Shown here piece after piece: positions 56,945-64,000 of a stretch of DNA of 64,000 bases. Positions within the stretch are counted from its first letter, which is position 1, and each line of letters begins with the position of its first letter. A program made the translations under genes and the position numbers. A model generated the notes under the pieces. The model was not told the origin of the DNA and searched no databases. It worked only from the letters and a program-made list of their open reading frames with translations. Source of the DNA: Mycobacterium conspicuum (GTDB lineage Bacteria > Actinomycetota > Actinomycetes > Mycobacteriales > Mycobacteriaceae); NCBI RefSeq assembly GCF_010730195.1, contig NZ_AP022613.1:5270001-5334000 (forward strand), in the 5' to 3' direction.

Positions 56945-58354
56945 CTACTTTGTATCGCCGGGGTGCAGCGTCCACTGCGGCCCGTCGGCGGTGTCGGTCA
57001 CCTCGATGCCGGCCGCCTTCAGCCGATCCCGAATCTCGTCGGCCAGCGCCCAGTTACGCTGCTCGCGCGCCTTCTGCCGGCTCTCCAGTTCGGCCTGCAC
57101 CAGCACGTCGACGGCGGCCAGCGCCGCCGACGTCTCGTCGCGGGTCTCCCAGCGCTCGTCGAGCGGGTCGCAGCCCAGGATCCCCATCATGGCCCGGATG
57201 GACCCGGCATGTTTGAGGGCGCAGTCATGGTCACCCGCGTCGAGCGCCCGGTTTCCCTCGGCGCGGGCATGGTGCACCTCGGCCAGCGCCGCCGGGACCG
57301 CCAGGTCGTCGTCGAGGGCCGCGGCGAACCGTGGGGTCCATTCACCGGGCACGACGGCACCGACCCGGGTGCGGACTCGATGCAAGAACTCCTCCACCCC
57401 GACATAGGCTTTGACCGCGTCCTGCAGCGCCGTCTCGGAAAATTCCAGCATCGACCGGTAGTGGGCGCTGCCCAGGTAGTAGCGCAGTTCGGCCGCCCGC
57501 ACCCGCTGCAACATCGCCGGGATGGACACCACGTTGCCCAGCGACTTGCTCATCTTCTCCCCGCCCATCGTCACCCAGCCGTTGTGCAGCCAGTAGCGGG
57601 CGAACCCGTCCCCGGCGGCGCGGCTCTGCGCGATTTCGTTCTCGTGGTGCGGGAAGATCAAATCCATTCCGCCGCAATGGATGTCGAACTCGGGTCCCAG
57701 ATAGGTGCGGGCCATCGCCGAGCATTCGATGTGCCAGCCCGGGCGTCCCCGGCCCCACGGCGATGGCCATGACGGCTCGCCGGGCTTCTCGCCCTTCCAC
57801 AGGGTGAAGTCGCGTTGGTCGCGCTTGCCGGTGGCCACGCCCTCGCCCTGATGGACGTCGTCGATGCGGTGCCCGGACAACTGCCCGTACTCCGGGTAGC
57901 TGAGCACGTCGAAGTAGACGTCACCGGCCGCGGCATAGGCGTGGCCGGTTTCAATCAGGCGGTCCATTAATTCGATCATCTGGGTGATGTGCCCGGTGGC
58001 GCGCGGCTCCGCCGACGGCGGCAGTACGTCCAGCGCGTCGTAGGCCGCGGTGAAGGCCCGCTCGTGGGTGGCCGCCCACTCCCACCACGGCCGGCCCGCG
58101 GCCGCCGCCTTGTTCAGGATCTTGTCCTCGATGTCGGTCACGTTGCGGATGAACGCGACGTCATAGCCGCGGGCGATTAACCAGCGGCGCAGGATGTCGA
58201 AGGCCACCCCGCTGCGGACATGGCCGATGTGCGGCAGCCCCTGCGGGGTGGCGCCGCACTGGTAGATGGAGACGTGCCCGTCGCGCAGCGGCACGAAATC
58301 ACGGACGGAGCCAGCCGCCGTGTCGTGTAGCCGCAAGCGGCCGTGATCGGTCAC
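56945..58354 (-). CDS. cysS: Cysteinyl-tRNA synthetase
   Basis: 469 residues from GTG 58354, the length of M. tuberculosis CysS1; the frame is open further upstream but MTDHGRLRLHDTAAG is the native start. Class I signatures: zinc Cys33 and HIGH at 42-45 in YQCGATPQGLPHIGH, zinc-site residues in HIECSAMARTYLG and FPHHENEIAQS, and KMSKS in GGEKMSKSLGN. It charges tRNA-Cys. It matches Rv3580c (cysS1), distinct from the mycothiol ligase MshC. In operon with rlmB, downstream of ispF by 65 bp. Confidence 0.96.
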   Translation of the reverse strand: MTDHGRLRLHDTAAGSVRDFVPLRDGHVSIYQCGATPQGLPHIGHVRSGVAFDILRRWLIARGYDVAFIRNVTDIEDKILNKAAAAGRPWWEWAATHERAFTAAYDALDVLPPSAEPRATGHITQMIELMDRLIETGHAYAAAGDVYFDVLSYPEYGQLSGHRIDDVHQGEGVATGKRDQRDFTLWKGEKPGEPSWPSPWGRGRPGWHIECSAMARTYLGPEFDIHCGGMDLIFPHHENEIAQSRAAGDGFARYWLHNGWVTMGGEKMSKSLGNVVSIPAMLQRVRAAELRYYLGSAHYRSMLEFSETALQDAVKAYVGVEEFLHRVRTRVGAVVPGEWTPRFAAALDDDLAVPAALAEVHHARAEGNRALDAGDHDCALKHAGSIRAMMGILGCDPLDERWETRDETSAALAAVDVLVQAELESRQKAREQRNWALADEIRDRLKAAGIEVTDTADGPQWTLHPGDTK

Positions 58355-58419
58355 GACGTGCCAGCTTACCTGGCCAATTGCCGTGCGCAGACCGGCGTGA
58401 CGCTCGGCGCGCGGCGAGG

Positions 58420-58899
58420 CTAGGAGGCGACCACCACCAGCGCCGTCGCAACCGCGGCCAGGCCCTCGCCGCGCCCCGTCAGCCCCAGCCCGTCGGTGGT
58501 GGTGCCCGACACCGCCACCGGCGCGCCGACCAGCGCCGACAACACCCGCTGCGCCTCGTCGCGGCGCGGCCCGATCTTGGGCCGGTTGCCGATCACCTGC
58601 ACGGCCGCGTTCCCGATCCGGTAGCCGCGCTCCGACAGCAGTTCGACGACATGGCGCAGCATGTCGGCGCCGCTGACGCCGCGCCACCTGGGATCGTCCA
58701 CCCCGAAAACCCCACCGATATCGCCCAGCCCCGCCGCCGAGAGCAGCGCGTCGCACAGCGCGTGCGCTCCGACATCACCGTCGGAGTGGCCGGAGCAGCC
58801 GTCGTCGTCGGGAAACAGCAACCCCACCAACCAGCACGGTCGACCCGGTTCGATCGGGTGCACGTCGACGCCCAGGCCGACGCGGGGCAGGTCGTTCAC
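58420..58899 (-). CDS. ispF: 2-C-methyl-D-erythritol 2,4-cyclodiphosphate synthase IspF
   Basis: 159 residues, GTG 58899 overlapping the ispD stop (GTGA). Metal-binding Asp/His in VGLGVDVHPIEPG, the active-site loop GCSGHSDGDVGAHALCDALL, IGNRPKIGPRRDEAQ and the C-terminal TTTDGLGLTGRGEGLAA are all present. A trimeric enzyme of the MEP isoprenoid pathway acting two steps after IspD. It matches Rv3581c. Confidence 0.96.
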   Translation of the reverse strand: MNDLPRVGLGVDVHPIEPGRPCWLVGLLFPDDDGCSGHSDGDVGAHALCDALLSAAGLGDIGGVFGVDDPRWRGVSGADMLRHVVELLSERGYRIGNAAVQVIGNRPKIGPRRDEAQRVLSALVGAPVAVSGTTTDGLGLTGRGEGLAAVATALVVVAS

Positions 58900-59561
58900 C
58901 GCCCCACCAGCGCTTCGGCCAACCGCAAATCCAATGGCGTGGTGATCTTGAACGCCATCGGATCGCCCTGGATCACCTGCACCGGGGAGCCGAGCTGCTC
59001 AACGAGGGACGCATCGTCGGTGGAGTCCGCCCCCGCGCGCTGGTAGGCCCGCAGCAACAGGTCGGTGGCGAATCCCTGCGGGGTCTGCACCGCGCGCAGG
59101 CCGGCGCGCTCCGGCGTGCCCAGCACCACCCCGTTGGCGTCCACGGCCTTGATGGTGTCAGACACCCGCAACGCGGGCACCACGGCGCTATCACCGGCCC
59201 GCAACGCGTCCACCACGCGCACGATCAGGCCCGCGGGTGTCAGCGCCCGCGCCGCGTCGTGCACCAGCACAAAATCCACCGACTCGGGAAGCGCGGCCAG
59301 CGCCAGGCCGACCGACTCGACGCGACTGGCCCCGCCGGCCACCACCGTGGCCCGTTCGGCGAGCACCTGCTGGGCCTGCCCGACGCGGTCGGCGGGAACC
59401 GCCACCACGACGTGATCGACCACCCCGGATTCCAGCAAGCCGGCCACGGCCCAGTCCACGAGCGTGCGCCCGTGCAACTCACAGAATGCTTTGGGAATGC
59501 CGGCGCCCAGCCGCTCGCCCGAGCCTGCAGCCGGGACTACCGCGACAACGGTGGTGTTCAG
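58896..59561 (-). CDS. ispD: 2-C-methyl-D-erythritol 4-phosphate cytidylyltransferase IspD, non-standard start
   Basis: About 221 residues. The CTP-binding motif VVPAAGSGERLGAGIPKAF is intact, as are VLVHDAARAL, SDTIKAVDANGVVLGTPER and TPQGFATDLLLRAY. The only ordinary start codon in frame is a TTG at 59477, after the CTP motif, so it cannot be the true start. Between the carD stop (59580-59582, same frame) and the motif there is no ATG, GTG or TTG; CTG at 59561 is the best candidate. Either a rare CTG start coupled to carD translation, or a sequence error. The enzyme makes CDP-methylerythritol in the MEP pathway and is essential. Confidence 0.9.
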   Translation of the reverse strand: MNTTVVAVVPAAGSGERLGAGIPKAFCELHGRTLVDWAVAGLLESGVVDHVVVAVPADRVGQAQQVLAERATVVAGGASRVESVGLALAALPESVDFVLVHDAARALTPAGLIVRVVDALRAGDSAVVPALRVSDTIKAVDANGVVLGTPERAGLRAVQTPQGFATDLLLRAYQRAGADSTDDASLVEQLGSPVQVIQGDPMAFKITTPLDLRLAEALVGR

Positions 59562-59579
59562 GAGGCGCTCAAAAAGCGT

Positions 59580-60425
<846 letters not shown>

Positions 60426-60974
60426 GTGAACCGCTTCAAGTTTGGCCTGACAAACGGCCGGGGTATCGCCGCCCTTGGCGTGCTCGCCTTTTTGGCCGCG
60501 ACGCTCAGCGGTTGCGGTACCGGTCAGATCTCGCAGACCGCGGCCCAGGAGCCGGCCGTCAACGGCAACAAGGTCAACATCAACAACGTGCTGCTGCGTG
60601 ACATCCGCATCCAGGCCGCGCAGACCGGTGACTTTGTGCATCCGGGCCGATCCGTGGATCTGGTGTTGGTGGCCATCAATCAGTCACCGAATGTCGCCGA
60701 TCGGCTGGTGGGCATCACCAGCGACATCGGCACGGTCGCGGTGACCGGGGACGGCCGGTTGCCGGCGGGCGGGATGTTGTTCCTCGGCCCGCCCGAAGGA
60801 CAGCGGGTGGCCCCGGGACCGCTCGAGTCCAACAACGCGGGCAAGGCGACCGTCAACCTGAGCAAGCCGATCAGCAACGGGCTGGCGTACAACTTCACCT
60901 TCACCTTCGAGAAGGCGGGCCAGGCCACCGTGCCGGTGCCGATTTCGGCCGGGTTGGCCGCCCCGCAAGTCTGA
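60426..60974 (+). CDS. lpqE: Lipoprotein LpqE
   Basis: 182 residues from GTG 60426, same length as M. tuberculosis LpqE; a GTG at 60384 in frame would add 14 basic residues but has no ribosome-binding site. Signal and lipobox LGVLAFLAATLSGCGTG, Cys30 lipidated. The mature part has NNVLLRDIRIQAAQTGDFVHPG and VDLVLVAINQSPNVADRLVGITS, resembling copper-chaperone-like (PCu(A)C) folds, but no Met/His metal set is evident. It matches Rv3584. Anchored at the outer face of the membrane; function unknown. Confidence 0.9.
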   Translation: MNRFKFGLTNGRGIAALGVLAFLAATLSGCGTGQISQTAAQEPAVNGNKVNINNVLLRDIRIQAAQTGDFVHPGRSVDLVLVAINQSPNVADRLVGITSDIGTVAVTGDGRLPAGGMLFLGPPEGQRVAPGPLESNNAGKATVNLSKPISNGLAYNFTFTFEKAGQATVPVPISAGLAAPQV

Positions 60975-61023
60975 CCGCGCGGCGCAGAACGGGATTGTCA
61001 CACCGGGCCGATACCGTCATGAC

Positions 61024-62469
61024 GTGGCCACTGCGCGTTCGCAATACCGCTGCTCGGAATGCCGTCATCTCACGGCCAAGTGGGTGGGGCGCTGCATGGA
61101 GTGCGGCACTTGGGGCAGCGTCGCCGAGGTGACCGTGCTCAGCGCGGTCGGTGCGGGTGCCCGCCGCGCGGGTGCGGGCCCGGCCTCGCAGGCGGTGCCG
61201 ATCAGTTCCATCGCGCCCAACCTGAGCCGGCACCAGCCGACGGGCATCGCCGAACTCGACCGGGTGCTGGGCGGTGGCGTGGTGCCCGGTTCGGTGACGC
61301 TGCTGGCGGGTGATCCGGGTGTGGGCAAATCGACGCTGCTGCTCAAGGTCGCCCACCGCTGGGCGCAATCCGGCCAGCGGGTGCTGTACATCTCCGGCGA
61401 GGAGTCGGCCGGCCAGATCCGGCTGCGCGCCGACCGGATCGGCTGTAGCGACCAGGCGAGCAAGGAGTTCGAGCAGGTCTACCTGGCCGCCGAAGCCGAC
61501 CTGCACACGGCGCTGGAGCACATCGCGACGGTAGGGCCCGCGCTGGTGATCGTGGATTCGGTGCAAACCATGTCGACCAGCGAAGCCGACGGTGTCGCCG
61601 GCGGCGTCACGCAGGTGCGTGCGGTGACCGCCGCGCTGACGGCGTCGGCCAAGGCCAACGGGGTGGCGATGATTCTGGTCGGGCATGTCACCAAGGACGG
61701 CGCCATCGCTGGCCCGCGGTCGCTGGAACACCTCGTCGATGTGGTCATGCACTTCGAAGGCGACCGCACCGGGATGTTGCGGATGGTCCGCGGGGTCAAG
61801 AACCGATTCGGTGCCGCCGACGAGGTCGGCTGCTTTTTGCTGCAAGACAGCGGCATCGAGGAGATCAGCGACCCGTCGAACCTGTTCTTGGACCAGCGGC
61901 CGGCGCCCGTCCCGGGCACTGCGATCACGGTCACGCTGGACGGCAAACGCCCAATGATCGGTGAAGTTCAGGCCTTGCTGGCCACGCCGTGTGGCTCGCC
62001 GCGCCGAGCGGTCAGTGGGATCGACAATGCGCGGGCCGCGATGATCACCGCCGTGCTTGAGAAGCACGCCAGTTTGAACATCGCCGTCAACGACGTCTAC
62101 CTGTCCACCGTGGGCGGCATGCGGCTGACCGATCCGTCGTCGGACCTCGCCGTCGCGATGGCGCTGGCCTCGGCGTACGCGAACCTGCCGCTGCCCACCA
62201 CCGCGGTGATGATCGGGGAGGTGGGCCTGGCGGGCGATCTGCGTCGAGTTGCCGGGATGGAACGGCGGCTGACAGAGGCCGCGCGGCAGGGATTCAACAT
62301 CGCGCTTGTCCCGGCTGGCTGCGGTGCACCTCCGGCCGGCATCCGCACACTGAGTGCACCCACCATCGTTGCGGCGCTGGAACACCTTGTGGACATCGCC
62401 GACCACCACAGCGCCCCGCCCGCCGCCGCGAAACGGCTGGACGCGCCGCCCCACCAAACCGCACAATGA
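61024..62469 (+). CDS. radA: DNA repair protein RadA (Sms)
   Basis: 481 residues, GTG start. N-terminal zinc finger with Cys10, Cys13, Cys24, Cys27 (YRCSECRHLTAKWVGRCMEC). RecA-like ATPase with Walker A GDPGVGKSTLLL near residues 96-107, ISGEESAGQIRLRADRI, and the RadA-specific KNRFG in GVKNRFGAADEVG. The C-terminal Lon-protease-like domain contains LSTVGGMRLTDPSSDLAVAMAL. It drives branch migration in recombination. It matches Rv3585. disA follows 6 bp later, the usual bacterial pairing of these two genes. Confidence 0.96.
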   Translation: MATARSQYRCSECRHLTAKWVGRCMECGTWGSVAEVTVLSAVGAGARRAGAGPASQAVPISSIAPNLSRHQPTGIAELDRVLGGGVVPGSVTLLAGDPGVGKSTLLLKVAHRWAQSGQRVLYISGEESAGQIRLRADRIGCSDQASKEFEQVYLAAEADLHTALEHIATVGPALVIVDSVQTMSTSEADGVAGGVTQVRAVTAALTASAKANGVAMILVGHVTKDGAIAGPRSLEHLVDVVMHFEGDRTGMLRMVRGVKNRFGAADEVGCFLLQDSGIEEISDPSNLFLDQRPAPVPGTAITVTLDGKRPMIGEVQALLATPCGSPRRAVSGIDNARAAMITAVLEKHASLNIAVNDVYLSTVGGMRLTDPSSDLAVAMALASAYANLPLPTTAVMIGEVGLAGDLRRVAGMERRLTEAARQGFNIALVPAGCGAPPAGIRTLSAPTIVAALEHLVDIADHHSAPPAAAKRLDAPPHQTAQ

Positions 62470-62475
62470 GTCGCT

Positions 62476-63549
62476 GTGACCCGTCAGACCCTGCGTGAGG
62501 TCGTTGCCCGCCTGGCACCGGGCACCGGGCTGCGCGACGGGCTGGAACGGATCCTGCGCGGCCGCACCGGCGCCCTGATCGTGCTCGGCCATGACGAGCA
62601 CGTCGAGGCCATCTGCGACGGCGGCTTCTCGCTCGATGTCCGCTACGCGCCGACCCGGCTGCGCGAGCTGTGCAAGATGGACGGCGCCGTGGTGCTGTCC
62701 ACCGACGGCAGCCGCATCCTGCGGGCCAACGTGCAGCTGGTCCCGGACCCGTCGATAGCCACCGACGAATCGGGAACGCGGCACCGCTCGGCGGAACGGG
62801 CCGCGATCCAGACCGGCTACCCGGTGATCTCGGTCAGCCACTCGATGAACATCGTGACGGTCTACGTCGGCGGCGAGCGCCACGTGGTGACCGATTCGGC
62901 GATGATCCTGTCCAGGGCCAACCAGGCAATCGCGACCCTGGAGCGATACAAGACCCGGCTCGACGAGGTCAGCAGGCAGCTGTCCCGAGCCGAGATCGAG
63001 GACTTCGTCACGCTGCGCGACGTGATGACCGTGGTGCAACGGCTCGAACTGGTCCGGCGCATCGGCCTGGTGATCGACTACGACGCCGTCGAACTCGGCA
63101 CGGATGGACGCCAGCTGCGGCTGCAGCTCGAGGAGCTGCTGGGCGGCAACGACACCGCGCGGGAATTGATCGTGCTCGACTACCACGCCTCCCCCGAGCC
63201 GCCGTCCAAGGCGCAAGTCGCCAACACCCTGAACGAGCTGGACGCCCTGTCGGACACCGAACTGCTGGAAGTCACCGTGCTGGCAAAGGTTTTCGGCTAT
63301 CCGACGACGGCGGAGGCCCAGGACGAGGCGCTGAGCCCGCGCGGCTACCGCGCGATGGCCGGGATTCCGCGACTGCAGTTCGCGCACGTCGACCTGCTGG
63401 TGCGCAACTTCGCGACGCTGCAGGGGCTGCTGGCGGCCAGCGCCAACGACCTGCAATCGGTGGAGGGCATCGGCCCGCTATGGGCGCGGCACGTGCGAGA
63501 GGGCCTCTCGCAGCTGGCCGAGTCGACGATCGCCGAAACGCTCGACTGA
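62476..63549 (+). CDS. disA: Diadenylate cyclase DisA (DNA integrity scanning protein)
   Basis: 357 residues, GTG start. DAC domain with Asp69-Gly70-Ala71 (CKMDGAVVLS) and Arg102-His103-Arg104 (GTRHRSAERAA), both needed for c-di-AMP synthesis from two ATP. A helical spine follows (IATLERYKTRLDEVSRQLSR) and a C-terminal helix-hairpin-helix DNA-binding domain (LLAASANDLQSVEGIGPLWA). It matches Rv3586, the mycobacterial c-di-AMP synthase. In operon with radA; the stop is 2 bp from the convergent downstream gene's stop. Confidence 0.97.
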   Translation: MTRQTLREVVARLAPGTGLRDGLERILRGRTGALIVLGHDEHVEAICDGGFSLDVRYAPTRLRELCKMDGAVVLSTDGSRILRANVQLVPDPSIATDESGTRHRSAERAAIQTGYPVISVSHSMNIVTVYVGGERHVVTDSAMILSRANQAIATLERYKTRLDEVSRQLSRAEIEDFVTLRDVMTVVQRLELVRRIGLVIDYDAVELGTDGRQLRLQLEELLGGNDTARELIVLDYHASPEPPSKAQVANTLNELDALSDTELLEVTVLAKVFGYPTTAEAQDEALSPRGYRAMAGIPRLQFAHVDLLVRNFATLQGLLAASANDLQSVEGIGPLWARHVREGLSQLAESTIAETLD

Positions 63550-63551
63550 GA

Positions 63552-64000
63552 TCAGCCCGCGGGCGGGGCGGGTGGCGCCTCGGGCGGCGGCGCGACGGCC
63601 GGCTGACCCGGGGCGGGCACCGGCCCGGGCGGCGGTGGCGGCTGATTCAGGATGAATGGCACCGGCTGTGAACGCACGTTGCCCAACTGCACGACGAGGT
63701 TGTAAGTCCCCGGTCCGATCGCCGGCCGCGGCAGCGGGCAGTGCGGCGCCGAGCCCATGCCGGTCCAGGTCACCGCGGTGGTCACCTGCTCGCCCGGGGT
63801 GAACGTCTTGACCAGGGTCTCGTTGGAGGGCGCGCAGTCCAGGTTCGACCACAGCCGCTTGTTGTCCAGCGAGTAGACGTAGGCCGCGAGCACCGCGGCG
63901 CCGACGTCACGCTTGCAGGCCACCAGCCCGATGTTGGTGACGACCATGGTGAACTTCGGCTGGTCGCCGATGAAGTACTGCGGCGCGTTGGTCAGACCCT
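63552..64000 (-). CDS. Proline-rich secreted/membrane protein, C-terminal part (Rv3587c type)
   Basis: Only the C-terminal 148 codons are in the window; the frame is open to the right edge. The visible part is an Ig-like beta domain (NAPQYFIGDQPKFTMVVTN, LVACKRDVGAAVLAAYVYSL, TYNLVVQLGNVRSQPVPF) with two cysteines likely bonded across the barrier. It ends in a proline/alanine tail of about 40 residues (PPPPPGPVPAPGQPAVAPPP). It matches Rv3587c, a conserved protein of about 264 residues with an N-terminal membrane segment expected outside this window. Function unknown. Confidence 0.82.
   Translation of the reverse strand, partial: GLTNAPQYFIGDQPKFTMVVTNIGLVACKRDVGAAVLAAYVYSLDNKRLWSNLDCAPSNETLVKTFTPGEQVTTAVTWTGMGSAPHCPLPRPAIGPGTYNLVVQLGNVRSQPVPFILNQPPPPPGPVPAPGQPAVAPPPEAPPAPPAG

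Noticed and set aside
59477..59477. TTG at 59477 as the ispD start
   Set aside because: It would delete the CTP-binding AAGSGERL motif, which is clearly encoded upstream in the same frame.

Overview
The window is from a GC-rich, slow-growing Mycobacterium. It is syntenic, gene for gene, with the M. tuberculosis stretch Rv3544c to Rv3587c, recognised here from remembered protein sequences because no search could be run. It is not M. tuberculosis itself. The fdxB/Rv3555c block is missing. Three blocks are extra: a 9.5 kb PE_PGRS gene, a zinc ABC transporter with pxpA, and a cytochrome P450/LuxR/cyclase island. PE_PGRS and PPE-MPTR genes point to the M. tuberculosis/kansasii/marinum side of the genus rather than the M. 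avium complex.

1-27060 and 36818-40410: cholesterol catabolism. Side-chain genes (fadE28, cyp125, fadA5, fadE34), ring A/B genes (kshB, hsaACDB) and the regulator kstR lie around KstR-type operators (T-NN-AAC-NN-GTT-NN-A) at 1738, 1817, 25885, 25953 and 39583. Nested inside is the ring C/D (HIP) block: two SDRs, echA20, ipdABC, fadA6, kstR2, ipdF, fadE30, fadD3, fadE31-33. It is served by three KstR2-type operators (A-N-CAAG-NN-CTTG-N-T) at 5640, 11040 and 14824. Genes within operons mostly overlap by ATGA or GTGA. A PPE-MPTR gene sits beside kstR2. aspB and nat complete the region.

27230-36750: a giant PE_PGRS gene between kshB and the Rv3572 homologue. Its reading frame is broken several times. 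The PGRS part is built from diverged modules repeated over kilobases.

40407-48657: a LacI-family regulator, a Zur-type box with znuA-znuC-znuB, two tandem PknH-sensor-like lipoproteins, an orphan pxpA, a metallo-beta-lactamase-fold protein and an ArsB-type transporter.

48505-56000: an accessory island with a P450 whose frame runs on into arsB2, a large LuxR (LAL-type) regulator, and a divergent cyclase/ATPase/TPR protein broken by two compensating frameshifts.

56009-64000: conserved housekeeping genes: rlmB, cysS, ispF, ispD (no ordinary start codon visible), carD, lpqE, radA, disA and the start of the Rv3587c homologue.

Most frame breaks that can be localised fall at short G or C runs, so base-calling error must be excluded before they are called real. 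No tRNA, rRNA, CRISPR array or insertion sequence was recognised.
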